Shown here piece by piece: positions 40,901 to 49,788 of a stretch of 62,011 bases of DNA. The stretch spans positions 1 to 62,011 of the forward strand of contig CADCWN010000249.1 of NCBI GenBank assembly GCA_902806415.1, read 5' to 3'. This DNA is from an uncultured Thermomicrobiales bacterium (GTDB lineage: Bacteria > Chloroflexota > Chloroflexia > Thermomicrobiales > CADCWN01). The notes beneath the pieces are model-generated. The model saw only the letters and a list, made by a program, of their open reading frames with translations. It was not told the DNA's origin and made no database searches. The position numbers and the translations under genes are program-made. The stretch's first letter is position 1; the number at the start of each line of letters is the position of its first letter.

Positions 40901-41828
40901 GCTTGCCCTCCCTGAGCATCGGTGCGAAGGCGTCGCTGAAGAAGTGGTCGAGGCGCCGCAAGTACTCGTCGCGGGCGTGGTGGAAGGCGCTGGCGTGCCC
41001 GGTGTCGGGGACGATCCACAGCGCCTTCGGCTCGCCCGCGGCGGCGTGGAGGGCGCGCGCGTTGGCGAGGGGGATGAGGCGATCGACCGCGCCGTGGATG
41101 AAGAGGAGGGGGCGCGGGGCGATCTGGCCGACGAGGTCGATCGGGCCGGCCGCGCCGATCTTGTCCCCGGTCAGCGCCTCCCCGAACCGGATGACGAGCG
41201 GCGCGAAGGGGAAGGCGGGGAGATGGAAGAGGAGGCGCAGGCCACCCGCCGCGATCGCGCCGAGGGTGGCGTAGCCGCTATCGACGACAACGGCGGCGAT
41301 CAGCGGCTCCTCGACCGCCGCCCCGATCGCGGCGACCGCCCCCATCGACAGGCCGACCGCGCCGATCGCGCACCCCGCCAGCATCGGCTGCTCGTGGAGG
41401 AAGCGGGCGGCGGCGGCGACATCGCCCGCCTCGCGGTAGCCGATCGTCGAGCGCAAGCCCTCGCTGGCCCCGTGCGCGCGGAAGTCGAAGAGCAAGACGG
41501 CGTAGCCGAGTGCCCGCAGGTCGCGCGCGAGGTCGAGCAATTCGCCCCGACCCATCGCGTAGCCGTGGGCGATCACGAGCGCGGCGCGCGGGCGATCGTG
41601 CGGCAGGAACCAGCCGTGCAGGGTTAGCCCGTCGGTGGTGCGGAAGGTGATCTCCTCCAGCCACGGCTCGATCTCGCGCGCGGCGATCGGCGCGATCCGG
41701 CGCGGGCTGGTGATCTTGTGCGCCATGTAGGCCGAGAAGGCCAGGGTCAGCCCCGCGAGGGCCGCGCCGCCCGCGCCGATGATTGCGCCGCGCGAAGAGC
41801 GCCGTACATTCGGTCGCTGTGCGCGCAT
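40869..41828 (-). CDS. Alpha/beta hydrolase with an N-terminal membrane anchor
   Basis: A 319-residue hydrolase. A basic start and one hydrophobic helix (about 14-34) anchor it. The catalytic domain has the oxyanion-side HGYAMGRGE (89-97), the FDFRAHGASEG loop and the nucleophile elbow GLSMG with S161. The acid lies in HGAVDRLIPL and the histidine in DTGHAS. This is the pattern of the BAAT/Aes-like or 'alpha/beta hydrolase family 1' esterases and peptidases; the substrate is unknown. It precedes the enolase-superfamily gene's stop by 2 bp, so it is probably co-transcribed with that gene. Confidence 0.87.
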   Translation of the reverse strand: MRAQRPNVRRSSRGAIIGAGGAALAGLTLAFSAYMAHKITSPRRIAPIAAREIEPWLEEITFRTTDGLTLHGWFLPHDRPRAALVIAHGYAMGRGELLDLARDLRALGYAVLLFDFRAHGASEGLRSTIGYREAGDVAAAARFLHEQPMLAGCAIGAVGLSMGAVAAIGAAVEEPLIAAVVVDSGYATLGAIAAGGLRLLFHLPAFPFAPLVIRFGEALTGDKIGAAGPIDLVGQIAPRPLLFIHGAVDRLIPLANARALHAAAGEPKALWIVPDTGHASAFHHARDEYLRRLDHFFSDAFAPMLREGKPTTARVAQAR

Positions 41829-41830
41829 TG

Positions 41831-42943
41831 TCAGGCGACCCGGTAGCGCGCGAGCACATCCTCGTCCAGGTCCACGCCGAGGCCGGGCTCCTGCGGCACC
41901 GCGACCAGCCCATCGACAATCGGGAAGCCCTGGTGGGTGAGGGTCTGGCGCAACGCCGAGCCCTCGACGCAGTATTCGAGCCAGCCGGCGTTCGGCAGGG
42001 CGGCGAGGAAGTGGAGCGAGGCGGCGATGCTGATCCCGGTCTTGTAGGAGTGGTTGACGCAGAGCCGATGCTGTTCAGCGGCCAACCGCCCGACCTGCAC
42101 CGCCACGCTCGGCCCGCCGACGCGCGCCACATCGGGCTGGACGACGTCGATCCCGCTGGCGAGCAGCGCCGCGAAGCCGCGCAGGGTCGTCTCCTGCTCG
42201 CCCGCCGCGATCCGGATCGGCGAACCGGCCGCGAGGCGCGCGTAGCCGTCGAGGTCGTCGGGGTGCAGCGGCTCCTCCAGCCAGAAAGGGCGGTGTTCGG
42301 CGAACTGCTCGGCGCGGCGGAGGGCGGTGCGGCTGTCGTAGCAGAGCCCGGCGTCGATCATCAGTTCCGGCCCGTCACCGAGGCCACGCCGGGCCTCACG
42401 GACGAGCGCGAGGTCGTTCGCCTCGTCCTGGCCCAGCGGACCCCAGCCGAACTTCGCGGCGGTGAAGCCCCGCGCGACGAGGCCGCGCGCGATCTCGTGG
42501 GTCAGCGCTGGGGTGTCGCCGAAGAGGATCGAGGCGTAGGCCCGGAGATGAGTGCGGAAGCCGCCGCCGAGGAGGCGGTAAACCGGCTGGCCGGTCGCCT
42601 TGCCCGCAATGTCCCAGAGGGCCATGTCCACGCCGCTGATCGCCTGCTGGGCCGCGCCGCCGCGCCCGTAGAAGATCGAGCCCTGGTACATCCGATCCCA
42701 GAGGCGGGCGATGTCGCGCGGATCTTCGCCGAGGACGCAGAGGCGCAGTCCGCGCGCGATCGCGTGCGACAAGGGGGCTTCGATGATCGCCTTCGCCACG
42801 GCGGGCGACGAATCGACCTCGCCGACGCCGACAATCCCCTCGTCGGTGTGGACCCGCACGACGAGGGTGTCCTGCGTCCCATCGCAGCGCTCGTCGATCT
42901 CGGGCAGGCGGAGCCAGATCGCTTCGACATCGGTGATTTTCAC
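41831..42943 (-). CDS. Mandelate racemase/muconate lactonizing-type enolase superfamily enzyme
   Basis: A 370-residue Mg-dependent enzyme that removes a proton next to a carboxylate. The capping domain (about 1-125) is followed by the barrel, with metal ligands D197 (MIDAG), E223 (WLEEPL) and E249 (AAGEQE). The base side has K164 in AAKFGWG: a K-x-G rather than the K-x-K of mandelate racemase. The opposite base H298 (NHSYKTG) pairs with D271. That set suggests an acid-sugar dehydratase or a related racemase. GTG 42943 follows AAGGAG at ideal spacing. A fuconolactonase-like gene at 45925 supports sugar-acid metabolism. Confidence 0.88.
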   Translation of the reverse strand: MKITDVEAIWLRLPEIDERCDGTQDTLVVRVHTDEGIVGVGEVDSSPAVAKAIIEAPLSHAIARGLRLCVLGEDPRDIARLWDRMYQGSIFYGRGGAAQQAISGVDMALWDIAGKATGQPVYRLLGGGFRTHLRAYASILFGDTPALTHEIARGLVARGFTAAKFGWGPLGQDEANDLALVREARRGLGDGPELMIDAGLCYDSRTALRRAEQFAEHRPFWLEEPLHPDDLDGYARLAAGSPIRIAAGEQETTLRGFAALLASGIDVVQPDVARVGGPSVAVQVGRLAAEQHRLCVNHSYKTGISIAASLHFLAALPNAGWLEYCVEGSALRQTLTHQGFPIVDGLVAVPQEPGLGVDLDEDVLARYRVA

Positions 42944-42959
42944 AATATCTCCTTCGGAG

Positions 42960-43048
42960 GGTCCAAGGTCGAAGGTCGAAGGTCGCTCGATTCGTGCGGA
43001 TCGCCACTCGGTTAGCACCGAAACACTTTCGACCTTGGACCTTCGACC
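42960..43048. repeat. Inverted repeat built of 7-bp tandem words (GGTCSAA)
   Basis: The left arm (42960-42985) reads GGTCCAA, GGTCGAA, GGTCGAA, GGTCG. The right arm (43028-43048), read in reverse, is GGTCGAA, GGTCCAA, GGTCGAA. The spacer is 42 bases. It occupies nearly the whole 112-bp gap between the enolase-type gene and the gamma-glutamyltransferase gene. Confidence 0.85.
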
Positions 43049-43055
43049 CCCGTCC

Positions 43056-44738
43056 CTACAGCCCGATCGCATAGGCGTCGCGGCGCGGGTCGGCCCCGCC
43101 ATCGAGCGCGCCGGTGGCCGGATCGCGGCGGATGACGACCGCACTGCCGCCGGCTTCCCAGGGGCCGATGATCTCCAGCGCGTGGCCGCGCGCGGCGAGG
43201 GCGGCGCGGGTCGCCTCCGGGAAGCGGTCTTCGAGGACCAGCACATCGTCCACACCGTGCGGCACGGTCGATTCGCCGCCGATCTGGCGGTGCCGCCAGC
43301 GCGGGGCTTCCGCCGCCTCCTGCACGGTCATCCCGTGGTCGAGGATGGCGCTGATCAGTTGCAGGTTCGTCTGCACCTGGGTGTCGGCCCCCGGCGTGCC
43401 GAGGGCGAGGATCGGCTCGTCGCCCGCGAAGACGAGGACCGGGTTCATCGTGTGGCGGACCCGCTTGCCCGGTTCGAGCCGGTCGGGGTGGTTCTCATCG
43501 AGATGCCAGTAGGTCATCCGATTATTCAGGAGGATGCCGGTCTCGCCCGCGACGAGGCAGGAGCCGAAGCTCGACTGGATACTCTGCAACTGGCAGACCG
43601 CGTTGCCCCAGCGATCGACGACCGCGAAGCAGGTCGTGTCCTCTCGCCGCTCGATCGGCGTGGCGACAGCGCCGACGGGCGCGACCCCCGCCGGGTCGTA
43701 GCGCCAGGCGTCGCCCGCCTGTACGCCGGTCGCCGCGCGATCCGGATCGAGCGCGGCGCGGCGTGCGGCGGCATACTCTTTGGAAAGGAGCCCGGCGAGG
43801 GGGATCGCCGTCCACTCGGGATCGGCGACATATCCCTCGCGGTCAGCGAAGGCCAGTTTCTTCGCCTCGACCATCAGGTGGATCGCGTCGGGGTCCAGCG
43901 GGTCGCGCCCGGCGAAGTCGAACTGTTCGACCAGGTTAAGTTCCTGGAGCAGGATGTGGCCGCTCGAATTCGGCGGCGCCTCGTAGACGGTGTGACCGCG
44001 ATAGGTCGTGGCGATCGGCTCCTGCCAGCGCGTGCGATGCGCCGCCAGATCATCGAGGGTCAATAGCCCGCCCGCCTCGGCGATGCTGGTCGCGAGCGCC
44101 CGCCCGAGCGCCCCGCCGTAGAGCGCGCCGCGACCCTCCCTGGCGATCGTGACGAGAGTGCGCGCGAGGTCACCCTGGCGCAGGATCTCGCCCGCGCGCA
44201 GGGGGCGACCGTCGCGCCAGAAGATCGCGCGCGCGGTGGGGAAGAGGCCGAGCGCGGGAGCCTCGGCGGCGTAGGCGGCCAGCTTGTGGGAGACCGGGAA
44301 GCCGCCGTCGGCGAGCGTGATCGCCTCCGCGAAGAGGTCGGCGAGCGTCAGAGTGCCGTGGCGCTCGTGCGCCGCCAGCCAGCCGTCGAGGATTCCCGGC
44401 ACAGAGACGCTTCGCGCGCCGTGGGTAGGGATCCCGTCGGCATACGCGGCGCGCGTGGCCGCCGCGGGGGCCGCGCCGGTCGCGTTGACGACCTCGACCG
44501 TCCCGGCATCGCGCCGCGCGATCATGATGAAGCCGTCACCGCCGATCCCGGACATATTCGGCTCGACCACCCCGAGCGCGACGGCGATCGCGATGGCGGC
44601 GTCGATCGCGTTGCCCCCCGCCGCCAGGATCGCGCTCCCCGCCCGCGCCGCCAGCGGATTCCCGGCGACAACCATCCCCCGCGCGCCCATGACGACCGGT
44701 CGATGCGCCGCATACGCCAGCCCGTGTGGCCCTGCCAT
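43056..44738 (-). CDS. Gamma-glutamyltransferase-family protein
   Basis: A 560-residue Ntn-hydrolase of the GGT family, made as a precursor and cut to expose a threonine. The large-subunit start [20 protein letters not shown], then [20 protein letters not shown] and [11 protein letters not shown], is conserved. The cleavage site is [17 protein letters not shown] with T368 as the probable nucleophile. [20 protein letters not shown] and [13 protein letters not shown] lie in the small subunit. There is no signal peptide, so it probably acts in the cytosol. It may be an acylase or hydrolase rather than a glutathione enzyme, since C replaces the usual H after TT. It is on the same strand as the enolase-type gene. 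Confidence 0.9.
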   Translation of the reverse strand: MAGPHGLAYAAHRPVVMGARGMVVAGNPLAARAGSAILAAGGNAIDAAIAIAVALGVVEPNMSGIGGDGFIMIARRDAGTVEVVNATGAAPAAATRAAYADGIPTHGARSVSVPGILDGWLAAHERHGTLTLADLFAEAITLADGGFPVSHKLAAYAAEAPALGLFPTARAIFWRDGRPLRAGEILRQGDLARTLVTIAREGRGALYGGALGRALATSIAEAGGLLTLDDLAAHRTRWQEPIATTYRGHTVYEAPPNSSGHILLQELNLVEQFDFAGRDPLDPDAIHLMVEAKKLAFADREGYVADPEWTAIPLAGLLSKEYAAARRAALDPDRAATGVQAGDAWRYDPAGVAPVGAVATPIERREDTTCFAVVDRWGNAVCQLQSIQSSFGSCLVAGETGILLNNRMTYWHLDENHPDRLEPGKRVRHTMNPVLVFAGDEPILALGTPGADTQVQTNLQLISAILDHGMTVQEAAEAPRWRHRQIGGESTVPHGVDDVLVLEDRFPEATRAALAARGHALEIIGPWEAGGSAVVIRRDPATGALDGGADPRRDAYAIGL

Positions 44739-44984
44739 TTCGCCCCTCCATCGTTGCCGCCGCTCGATAGTGGCGGCAGTCTACCACCTTGCGCCGCAGG
44801 GGTGGTGCAAGCCGACTCGCGCTGAGTATAGAGGGCGGGCGGTTGGGGTACGACGGCGATCAACTCGGGACGGTTCTCTGCGCCCTCTTGCAACAAGGCG
44901 AGAGGCGCAGGCGCGGTGTTGGATCAGAGCCGCACCGCACGCGAAGGAAGTGAGTCCCAGGTCGGTTCGCCGGATAGATCCGCG

Positions 44985-45686
44985 CTATTCTCCGCGCAAT
45001 CGCCGCAACTCGGCTTGCAACGCGGCGATCTCGCGGTCCCGATCCGCGATGGCGCGCTCGCGGGCGGCGATCGTGTCGATCGCCTCGGCGTAGATCGGCA
45101 TCAGGCGATCGTCCCCATCGTAGACGCGCAGGAGCGGCCCCTGGGGCGCGAAGGAGACGCCGAGGGCGTCGCTGACCCAGCGCCCGCGTGTGTCGGGGAG
45201 CCAGGGGACGACGCCGCGCGGGCTGAGTCGCCAGGCCCGTACGCGCCCGGGCAGGAATTCGGCGAGCGGATCGAAGACGAGGTACTCGGGGATCCCGGCG
45301 GCGGCGTAGACGCGAGGTTTGCCGATTGGCACGCCGGCGTTCAGGTCGCGGTCGAGCGCGGTCGCCGGGCTGAGCACTTCGATCACCAACGCGGGCGGGC
45401 CGTCCTTGACAACATCGAGCGACGAGCGATGCCCCGCCGCCAAGGTCGTATGGACCAGGATGTCGGGCGATGGTTGGAGCGGCGGCTTCCGCCCCTCGCG
45501 CGGGATCAGCAGGGTCAGTTGGTTACCGACGAACCACGGGAGGCCAAGCCCCCGACCGCAGTTGCCCAGCCCCTCGTAGAGGGCGACGATCGCGCCCTGG
45601 TGCGACGAACTCCCCACCAGTGTCTCCTCGTCATCGTCGCGGAAGAGGTCGAATTCTGGGCCGAGGGCGATCGTGCGCGTGACCAT
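44985..45686 (-). CDS. Uma2-family (DUF820) putative endonuclease with a coiled-coil tail
   Basis: A 233-residue protein with a PD-(D/E)xK-fold Uma2 domain. The acidic residues lie in PSPDILVHTTL and PALVIEVLSPATALDRDLNA; the P-E/YLVFDPLAEF segment follows. The last ~40 residues (IDTIAARERAIADRDREIAA, then LQAELRRLR) form a coiled-coil. Uma2 genes are very numerous in cyanobacteria and Chloroflexota, and their role is unknown. ATG 45686 has AGGAGAAGG upstream. It stands alone between gaps of about 240 bp. Confidence 0.85.
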   Translation of the reverse strand: MVTRTIALGPEFDLFRDDDEETLVGSSSHQGAIVALYEGLGNCGRGLGLPWFVGNQLTLLIPREGRKPPLQPSPDILVHTTLAAGHRSSLDVVKDGPPALVIEVLSPATALDRDLNAGVPIGKPRVYAAAGIPEYLVFDPLAEFLPGRVRAWRLSPRGVVPWLPDTRGRWVSDALGVSFAPQGPLLRVYDGDDRLMPIYAEAIDTIAARERAIADRDREIAALQAELRRLRGE

Positions 45687-45857
45687 CGGGCCTTCTCCTG
45701 TGCCACTCCATTGCCTGCCCTATTTTAGCATGGGCCGCTGTCTGCTAGGATGGCCGAGGCGGAAGGGAGTCGTACCCTGAAGGGCATAAAGCAGTCGGCA
45801 GTTTCTCGATGACAGCAGCACTTGATACGCCAGATCAACCAGCGTTCCCAACGCCTC

Positions 45858-45892
45858 ACTAGCGACTGATGAGCGCCGACTGACGACTCTCG
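45858..45892. repeat. Degenerate 7-bp tandem tract
   Basis: ACTAGCG, ACTGATG, AGCGCCG, ACTGACG and ACTCTCG follow each other in exact 7-bp steps, sharing A at position 1 and G at position 7. It lies in the promoter-side gap before the fuconolactonase-like gene. It is weaker than the other two heptamer elements and could be chance. Confidence 0.4.
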
Positions 45893-45924
45893 CGGTAGAA
45901 CGAATGCGCTGCAAGGAGGTGACG

Positions 45925-46779
45925 ATGCCCGACTTTCCGATCGTCGATGCGCACGTCCACCTGTGGGATCCGCGACATTTCCGCATGGGCTGGCTTGATG
46001 GGAACGCGACGCTCGACAGGCCATACGGGCTGGCGGAATACCGCGAGCATACCGCTGGGGTTGCGGTCGAGGCGATGGTCTATCTTCAGGTCGAGGTGGC
46101 ACCGGCCTACGGCCTGCTCGAAGCACGCTGGGCCGCCGAGCGCGCGGCGGAAGATCCGCGCCTACGGGCGATCGTCGCCTGGGCACCGGTCGAGTTCGGT
46201 GACCAGGCGCGGGCGTACCTCGACGCGCTCGTGGCGATGAGCCCGCTCGTCAAGGGGGTGCGGCGACTCATCCAGGGCGAGCCAGACCCGGAGTTCTGCC
46301 TGCGACCGCGCTTCGTGCGTGGCGTGCAGTTGCTGGCCGAATACGGCCTCTCGTTCGATCTCTGCATCACTCACGAGCAACTGCCGAGTGTCATCAGGCT
46401 GGTCGAGCAATGCCCCGATGCGGCATTTGTCCTCGACCACATCGGCAAGCCAGATATCAAGGATCACCTGCTCGATCCCTGGCGCGAACGGATCGCCACC
46501 CTGGCCGAGCACCCGAATGTCATGTGCAAGCTCAGCGGAATGGTGACCGAGGCCGATCATGCGGCCTGGACCCCCGACGACCTCGCGCCCTACGTCGCGC
46601 ATGTCCTCGCGGCGTTCGGCGAGGACCGGGTGATGTTCGGCGGCGACTGGCCGGTGGCCTTCCAGGCGACGACCTACCCACGCTGGGTGGCGACCCTCGA
46701 CGATCTGACCGCCACCCTCTCGTCGGGGGCCAAGCGCAAGCTCTGGGCGGAGAACGCGCGGCGGTTCTACCGTTTGTGA
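45925..46779 (+). CDS. Amidohydrolase 2-family lactonase (L-fuconolactonase-like)
   Basis: A 284-residue TIM-barrel metal hydrolase. It opens FPIVDAHVHLWDPRHF with H10 and H12. The AMVYLQVEVAP strand, VKGVRRLIQGEPD, FDLCITHEQLP and FVLDHIGKPDI follow. FGGDWPVAFQATTY supplies the late aspartate. These match the L-fuconolactonase/2-pyrone-4,6-dicarboxylate lactonase group, which opens sugar-acid or aromatic lactones. ATG 45925 follows AAGGAGGTGACG, one of the strongest ribosome sites in the window. With the enolase-type enzyme at 41831 it could form a lactone-then-dehydration route. It is convergent with the WYL regulator. Confidence 0.9.
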   Translation: MPDFPIVDAHVHLWDPRHFRMGWLDGNATLDRPYGLAEYREHTAGVAVEAMVYLQVEVAPAYGLLEARWAAERAAEDPRLRAIVAWAPVEFGDQARAYLDALVAMSPLVKGVRRLIQGEPDPEFCLRPRFVRGVQLLAEYGLSFDLCITHEQLPSVIRLVEQCPDAAFVLDHIGKPDIKDHLLDPWRERIATLAEHPNVMCKLSGMVTEADHAAWTPDDLAPYVAHVLAAFGEDRVMFGGDWPVAFQATTYPRWVATLDDLTATLSSGAKRKLWAENARRFYRL

Positions 46780-46839
46780 GACGAGCGAGGCGGATAGGAC
46801 GCTGCCGCCGCCAGTTGATGGATGGTCACGGCTTGGATC

Positions 46840-46860
46840 GCTCGCTCGTCACGAGCGAGC
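46840..46860. terminator. Hairpin between convergent genes
   Basis: GCTCGCTCG-TCA-CGAGCGAGC, a 9-bp perfect stem with a 3-base loop, lies between the stops of the fuconolactonase-like gene and the WYL regulator gene. There is no T-run; it could serve either strand. Confidence 0.45.
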
Positions 46861-46873
46861 CGCGCAGGGGTGG

Positions 46874-47896
46874 TCAGTCGCCGACCGGATATTCGTGCCT
46901 CGCTGTTGCCAGCGGCGCGATCAACTGGACCGTATCCGTATCCTCGCGGTAGTGTGCCAATAGTGCCTCCGCCTCGTTGGCGAGGCGCAGGCGCAAGGAG
47001 CGCGGCTCGATCACCCGCGCCTGTCGTCCCCACCCGAGGAGCCAGGGGAGGATGTCAACCTCGCGGCGCACGCGCAACGTCACCAATAAGCCAGCGTCGA
47101 TCTCCTCTTGGGCGACGATATAGAAGTAGCGCGACTCGCGCACCCAGCGCGCCGCCTCGTCCGCGAAGATGACCCGCACGACAACCCGACGATCGGCGTC
47201 GGGCTGCTCCTGCGGCAGCCGAAAGTTGGCCGGGCGCACGAAGCGATCATCGGTCAGAGTCAGCCGCTCGATCCGATCGAGCCGGAACTTGCGCAGTGCG
47301 CGCCGCTGGTGACAGTGGGCGATCACGTACCAGGCGCCGGCGACGTGCGCCAGGCTGTAGGGGTCGGCGTCGCGTTCACCGAGCGCCTCGTGAGTATCAA
47401 CTCTGTGGCGCGCGTGGTAGCGGAAACGGACGGTGCGGCGATCGAGGATGGCGCGGCGCAGTTCGCCGAGCAAGTGCGGCACCAACGGCGCGGGTCCCTG
47501 CTGCCCCTCGGGGACGACAATGTGCAGGCTCTCGCGTAAATCCCGAAGTTCGTCTCGCCGCCGCGCGGGCAGCGCCGCCTCGATCTTGCGCCCGGCGCTG
47601 GCGGCGGCGGCGCGATACTGGGCGTCGAACTGACCGGTGATGAAATCCCCGCCGAGCAGGAGGGTGGTCGCCTCGTCGGCGGTGAAGCTGAGCGGCGGCA
47701 GGAAGTAGCCATCCATGAGAGCGTAACCGCGCCCCGGCGTGGCGACGACCGGCACGCCGGCCTCGGATAGCGCCTCGATGTCGCGGTAGATTGTCCGTTT
47801 GCTCGTCTCGAATCGTTCGGCCAGATCTTGCGCGCGGGCCTGGCCGCGCCCTTGCAGTTCCAGCACGATCGCCAGCAATCGATCGGTTCGATTCAT
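46874..47896 (-). CDS. YafY-type WYL-domain transcriptional regulator
   Basis: A 340-residue DNA-binding regulator. The N-terminal HTH_11 domain (about 1-60) reads RTDRLLAIVLELQGRGQARA, then DLAERFETSKRTIYRDIEAL. A PaFC-like spacer follows. The WYL domain (about 145-220) has RTVRFRYHARH and WYVIAHCHQRRALRKFRLDR, and its C-terminal extension covers the rest. WYL domains sense ligands, in some proteins nucleic acid ends, and often control catabolic or DNA-damage genes. ATG 47896 gives the family-typical start; there is no strong ribosome site. It is divergent from the acetolactate-synthase-like gene, a possible target. Confidence 0.9.
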   Translation of the reverse strand: MNRTDRLLAIVLELQGRGQARAQDLAERFETSKRTIYRDIEALSEAGVPVVATPGRGYALMDGYFLPPLSFTADEATTLLLGGDFITGQFDAQYRAAAASAGRKIEAALPARRRDELRDLRESLHIVVPEGQQGPAPLVPHLLGELRRAILDRRTVRFRYHARHRVDTHEALGERDADPYSLAHVAGAWYVIAHCHQRRALRKFRLDRIERLTLTDDRFVRPANFRLPQEQPDADRRVVVRVIFADEAARWVRESRYFYIVAQEEIDAGLLVTLRVRREVDILPWLLGWGRQARVIEPRSLRLRLANEAEALLAHYREDTDTVQLIAPLATARHEYPVGD

Positions 47897-48018
47897 GCCG
47901 CACCCAATTTCCGCTCGCTGGTAAGGCAGGTGCGCCGATTCTACCCCATCGCGCGCGTTGTCGCCCGCTCGGCTATGATTGTGGGCATGGATACCGTGAC
48001 GTGAATGGGGGAGGGGGC

Positions 48019-49665
48019 GTGGCGCAACTGACTGGTGGGCAAGCCCTGGTACAGTCCCTGAAGCGCGAGGGGGTCGATACGATCTTCGCGCTGCCGGGGG
48101 CGCAACTCGACTGGGCATTCGACGCGCTCCACGAGGAGCAGGACAGCATCCGCGTGATCCACACGCGGCACGAGCAGGCGACCTCCTACATGGCCGACGG
48201 CTATGCCCGCGCCACCGGCAAGGTCGGCACCTGCCTGGTGGTGCCGGGTCCGGGGGTGCTGAATGCGGGCGCGGGCCTCTCGACCGCCTACGCCTGTTCC
48301 TCGCCGGTCCTCTGCCTGGCGGGGCAGATCCGCTCCAACCTGATCGGCTCGGGGCGCGGCGAACTCCACGAGATCAAAGATCAGCGCGCGGTCCTCGACG
48401 CGGTGACGAAGTGGACCGGGCGAGCGTTGTCGCCGGGGGCGGTCCCCGGTCTGGTGCGCGAGGCGTTCGCGCAGTTGCGGGGCGGACGCCCCGCGCCGGT
48501 TGGTCTGGAGATCCCGCCGGATGTGCTCATGCGCCGGGACGAAGTGGCGCTCGGGGAGTCCACTGACTGGGGACAACGGCCCGCGCCGCAGCCCGTCGAC
48601 CCCGCACTGATCAGGCAGGCCGCCGCGCTGCTGGCGCGGGCCGAGCGCCCGGCATTCTATGTGGGGAGTGGCGTCTTGCAGGCCGAGGCGTGGGATGAGC
48701 TGCGCGCGGTGGCCGAGGCGCTGGAGGTCCCGGTCGTGATGTCGCGCAACGGTCGCGGTGCCCTCTCCGCGCGGCACCCGCTGGCCCTCAACCCGGTCGC
48801 CGGGCTGGGTCTGCTGCCGACCTGCGATCTCGTGGTGACGGTCGGGACGCGGTTCCTCGAACCGTCGATGGGCTGGAGTTTGCCGGAGGGGCAGCAATCT
48901 ATCCAAATCAACGTCGACGCGGACGAGGTTGGGCGCAACGTCACCCCGACGGTCGGGATCGTGGCCGACGCGAGGCTGGCGCTGGCCGCGCTGCGCGACG
49001 AACTCGATGGGGTCAAGCGCAAGGGGGCGTCGCGGCTCCCCGAGATCGAGGCGGCGCGCGGGCGGGCCGACGACATCCTCTTCGAGTTGCAGCCGCAGGC
49101 GTCGTTCGCCGGGGCGATCCGCGCCGCGCTGCCGGACGACGGGGTTTTCATCTGCGACGTGAACCAGATCAGCTACTGGTCGTGGATCGGCTTCCCGGTC
49201 TACGAGCCGCGCACCTTCCTGACCTCCGGCTACCAGGGGACGCTGGGGGCGAGTTACGCGACGGCGCTCGGCGCGCAGGTGGGTCAGCCCGACCGCAAGG
49301 TCGTCTCGATTAATGGTGATGGCGGATTTGGCTACAACTTGCAGGAGTTGGCGACGGCGCGGCAGCACAACATCGCCGCCGTCGCGGTGGTCTTCGACGA
49401 CAGCGCCTACGGGAACGTGAAGCGGATGCAGCGGGATCAGTTCGACGGGCGCACGATCGCCTCGAATCTGAGGAATCCCGATTGGGTCAAGCTGGCCGAG
49501 TCGTTCGGCGTCGCCGGGATGTGCGCCACCACGCCGGATGAGTTGGAAGGGTCGTTGCGCGAGGCGTTCGAGGGCGACGGCCCCGCCCTGATCACCGTGC
49601 CGGTCGGCGAGATGCCGAGTCCCTGGCACCTGATCTATCCCAAGCTCTTCGGCGGGCGGCGCTGA
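48019..49665 (+). CDS. Acetolactate-synthase-like TPP enzyme
   Basis: A 548-residue three-domain TPP enzyme. The PYR domain has TGGQALVQSLKREGVDTIFA and the catalytic glutamate E52 (HTRHEQATSYMADGYARATG). The central domain has PAFYVGSGVLQAEAWDELRA. The PP domain holds the TPP/Mg motif INGDGGFGYNLQELATARQ (about 431) with FDDSAYGN, where the usual NN is DD-x-x-x-x-N. It resembles acetolactate synthase and benzoylformate decarboxylase-type enzymes; with no ilvN small subunit or ilv genes nearby, a catabolic role is likelier than valine synthesis. GTG 48019 follows GGGGGAGGGGG. It is divergent from the WYL regulator. Confidence 0.88.
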   Translation: MAQLTGGQALVQSLKREGVDTIFALPGAQLDWAFDALHEEQDSIRVIHTRHEQATSYMADGYARATGKVGTCLVVPGPGVLNAGAGLSTAYACSSPVLCLAGQIRSNLIGSGRGELHEIKDQRAVLDAVTKWTGRALSPGAVPGLVREAFAQLRGGRPAPVGLEIPPDVLMRRDEVALGESTDWGQRPAPQPVDPALIRQAAALLARAERPAFYVGSGVLQAEAWDELRAVAEALEVPVVMSRNGRGALSARHPLALNPVAGLGLLPTCDLVVTVGTRFLEPSMGWSLPEGQQSIQINVDADEVGRNVTPTVGIVADARLALAALRDELDGVKRKGASRLPEIEAARGRADDILFELQPQASFAGAIRAALPDDGVFICDVNQISYWSWIGFPVYEPRTFLTSGYQGTLGASYATALGAQVGQPDRKVVSINGDGGFGYNLQELATARQHNIAAVAVVFDDSAYGNVKRMQRDQFDGRTIASNLRNPDWVKLAESFGVAGMCATTPDELEGSLREAFEGDGPALITVPVGEMPSPWHLIYPKLFGGRR

Positions 49666-49671
49666 GTGGGT

Positions 49672-49771
49672 GAACGCGGAAGTTGGAACGCGGAATAGGG
49701 CGCGGCGCGATCGGAGAGCGGCAACGTTGCAGGAAGCAAATTCCGCGTTCCGCGTTCCGACTTCCGCGTTC
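49672..49771. repeat. Inverted repeat built of 7-bp tandem words (GAACGCG/GAAGTYG)
   Basis: The left arm (49672-49696) reads GAACGCG, GAAGTTG, GAACGCG, GAAT. The right arm (49740-49771), read in reverse, is GAACGCG, GAAGTCG, GAACGCG, GAACGCG, GAAT: the same order with one extra word. The spacer is 43 bases. It fills the gap between the acetolactate-synthase-like gene and the Uma2 gene. Confidence 0.9.
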
Positions 49772-49788
49772 AGTAGGAGAATGGGGCG

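Noticed and set aside
47941-49629. A 562-codon open frame antisense to the acetolactate-synthase-like gene
   Set aside because: It is a codon-bias shadow of a gene with complete TPP motifs; it has no recognisable domain of its own.
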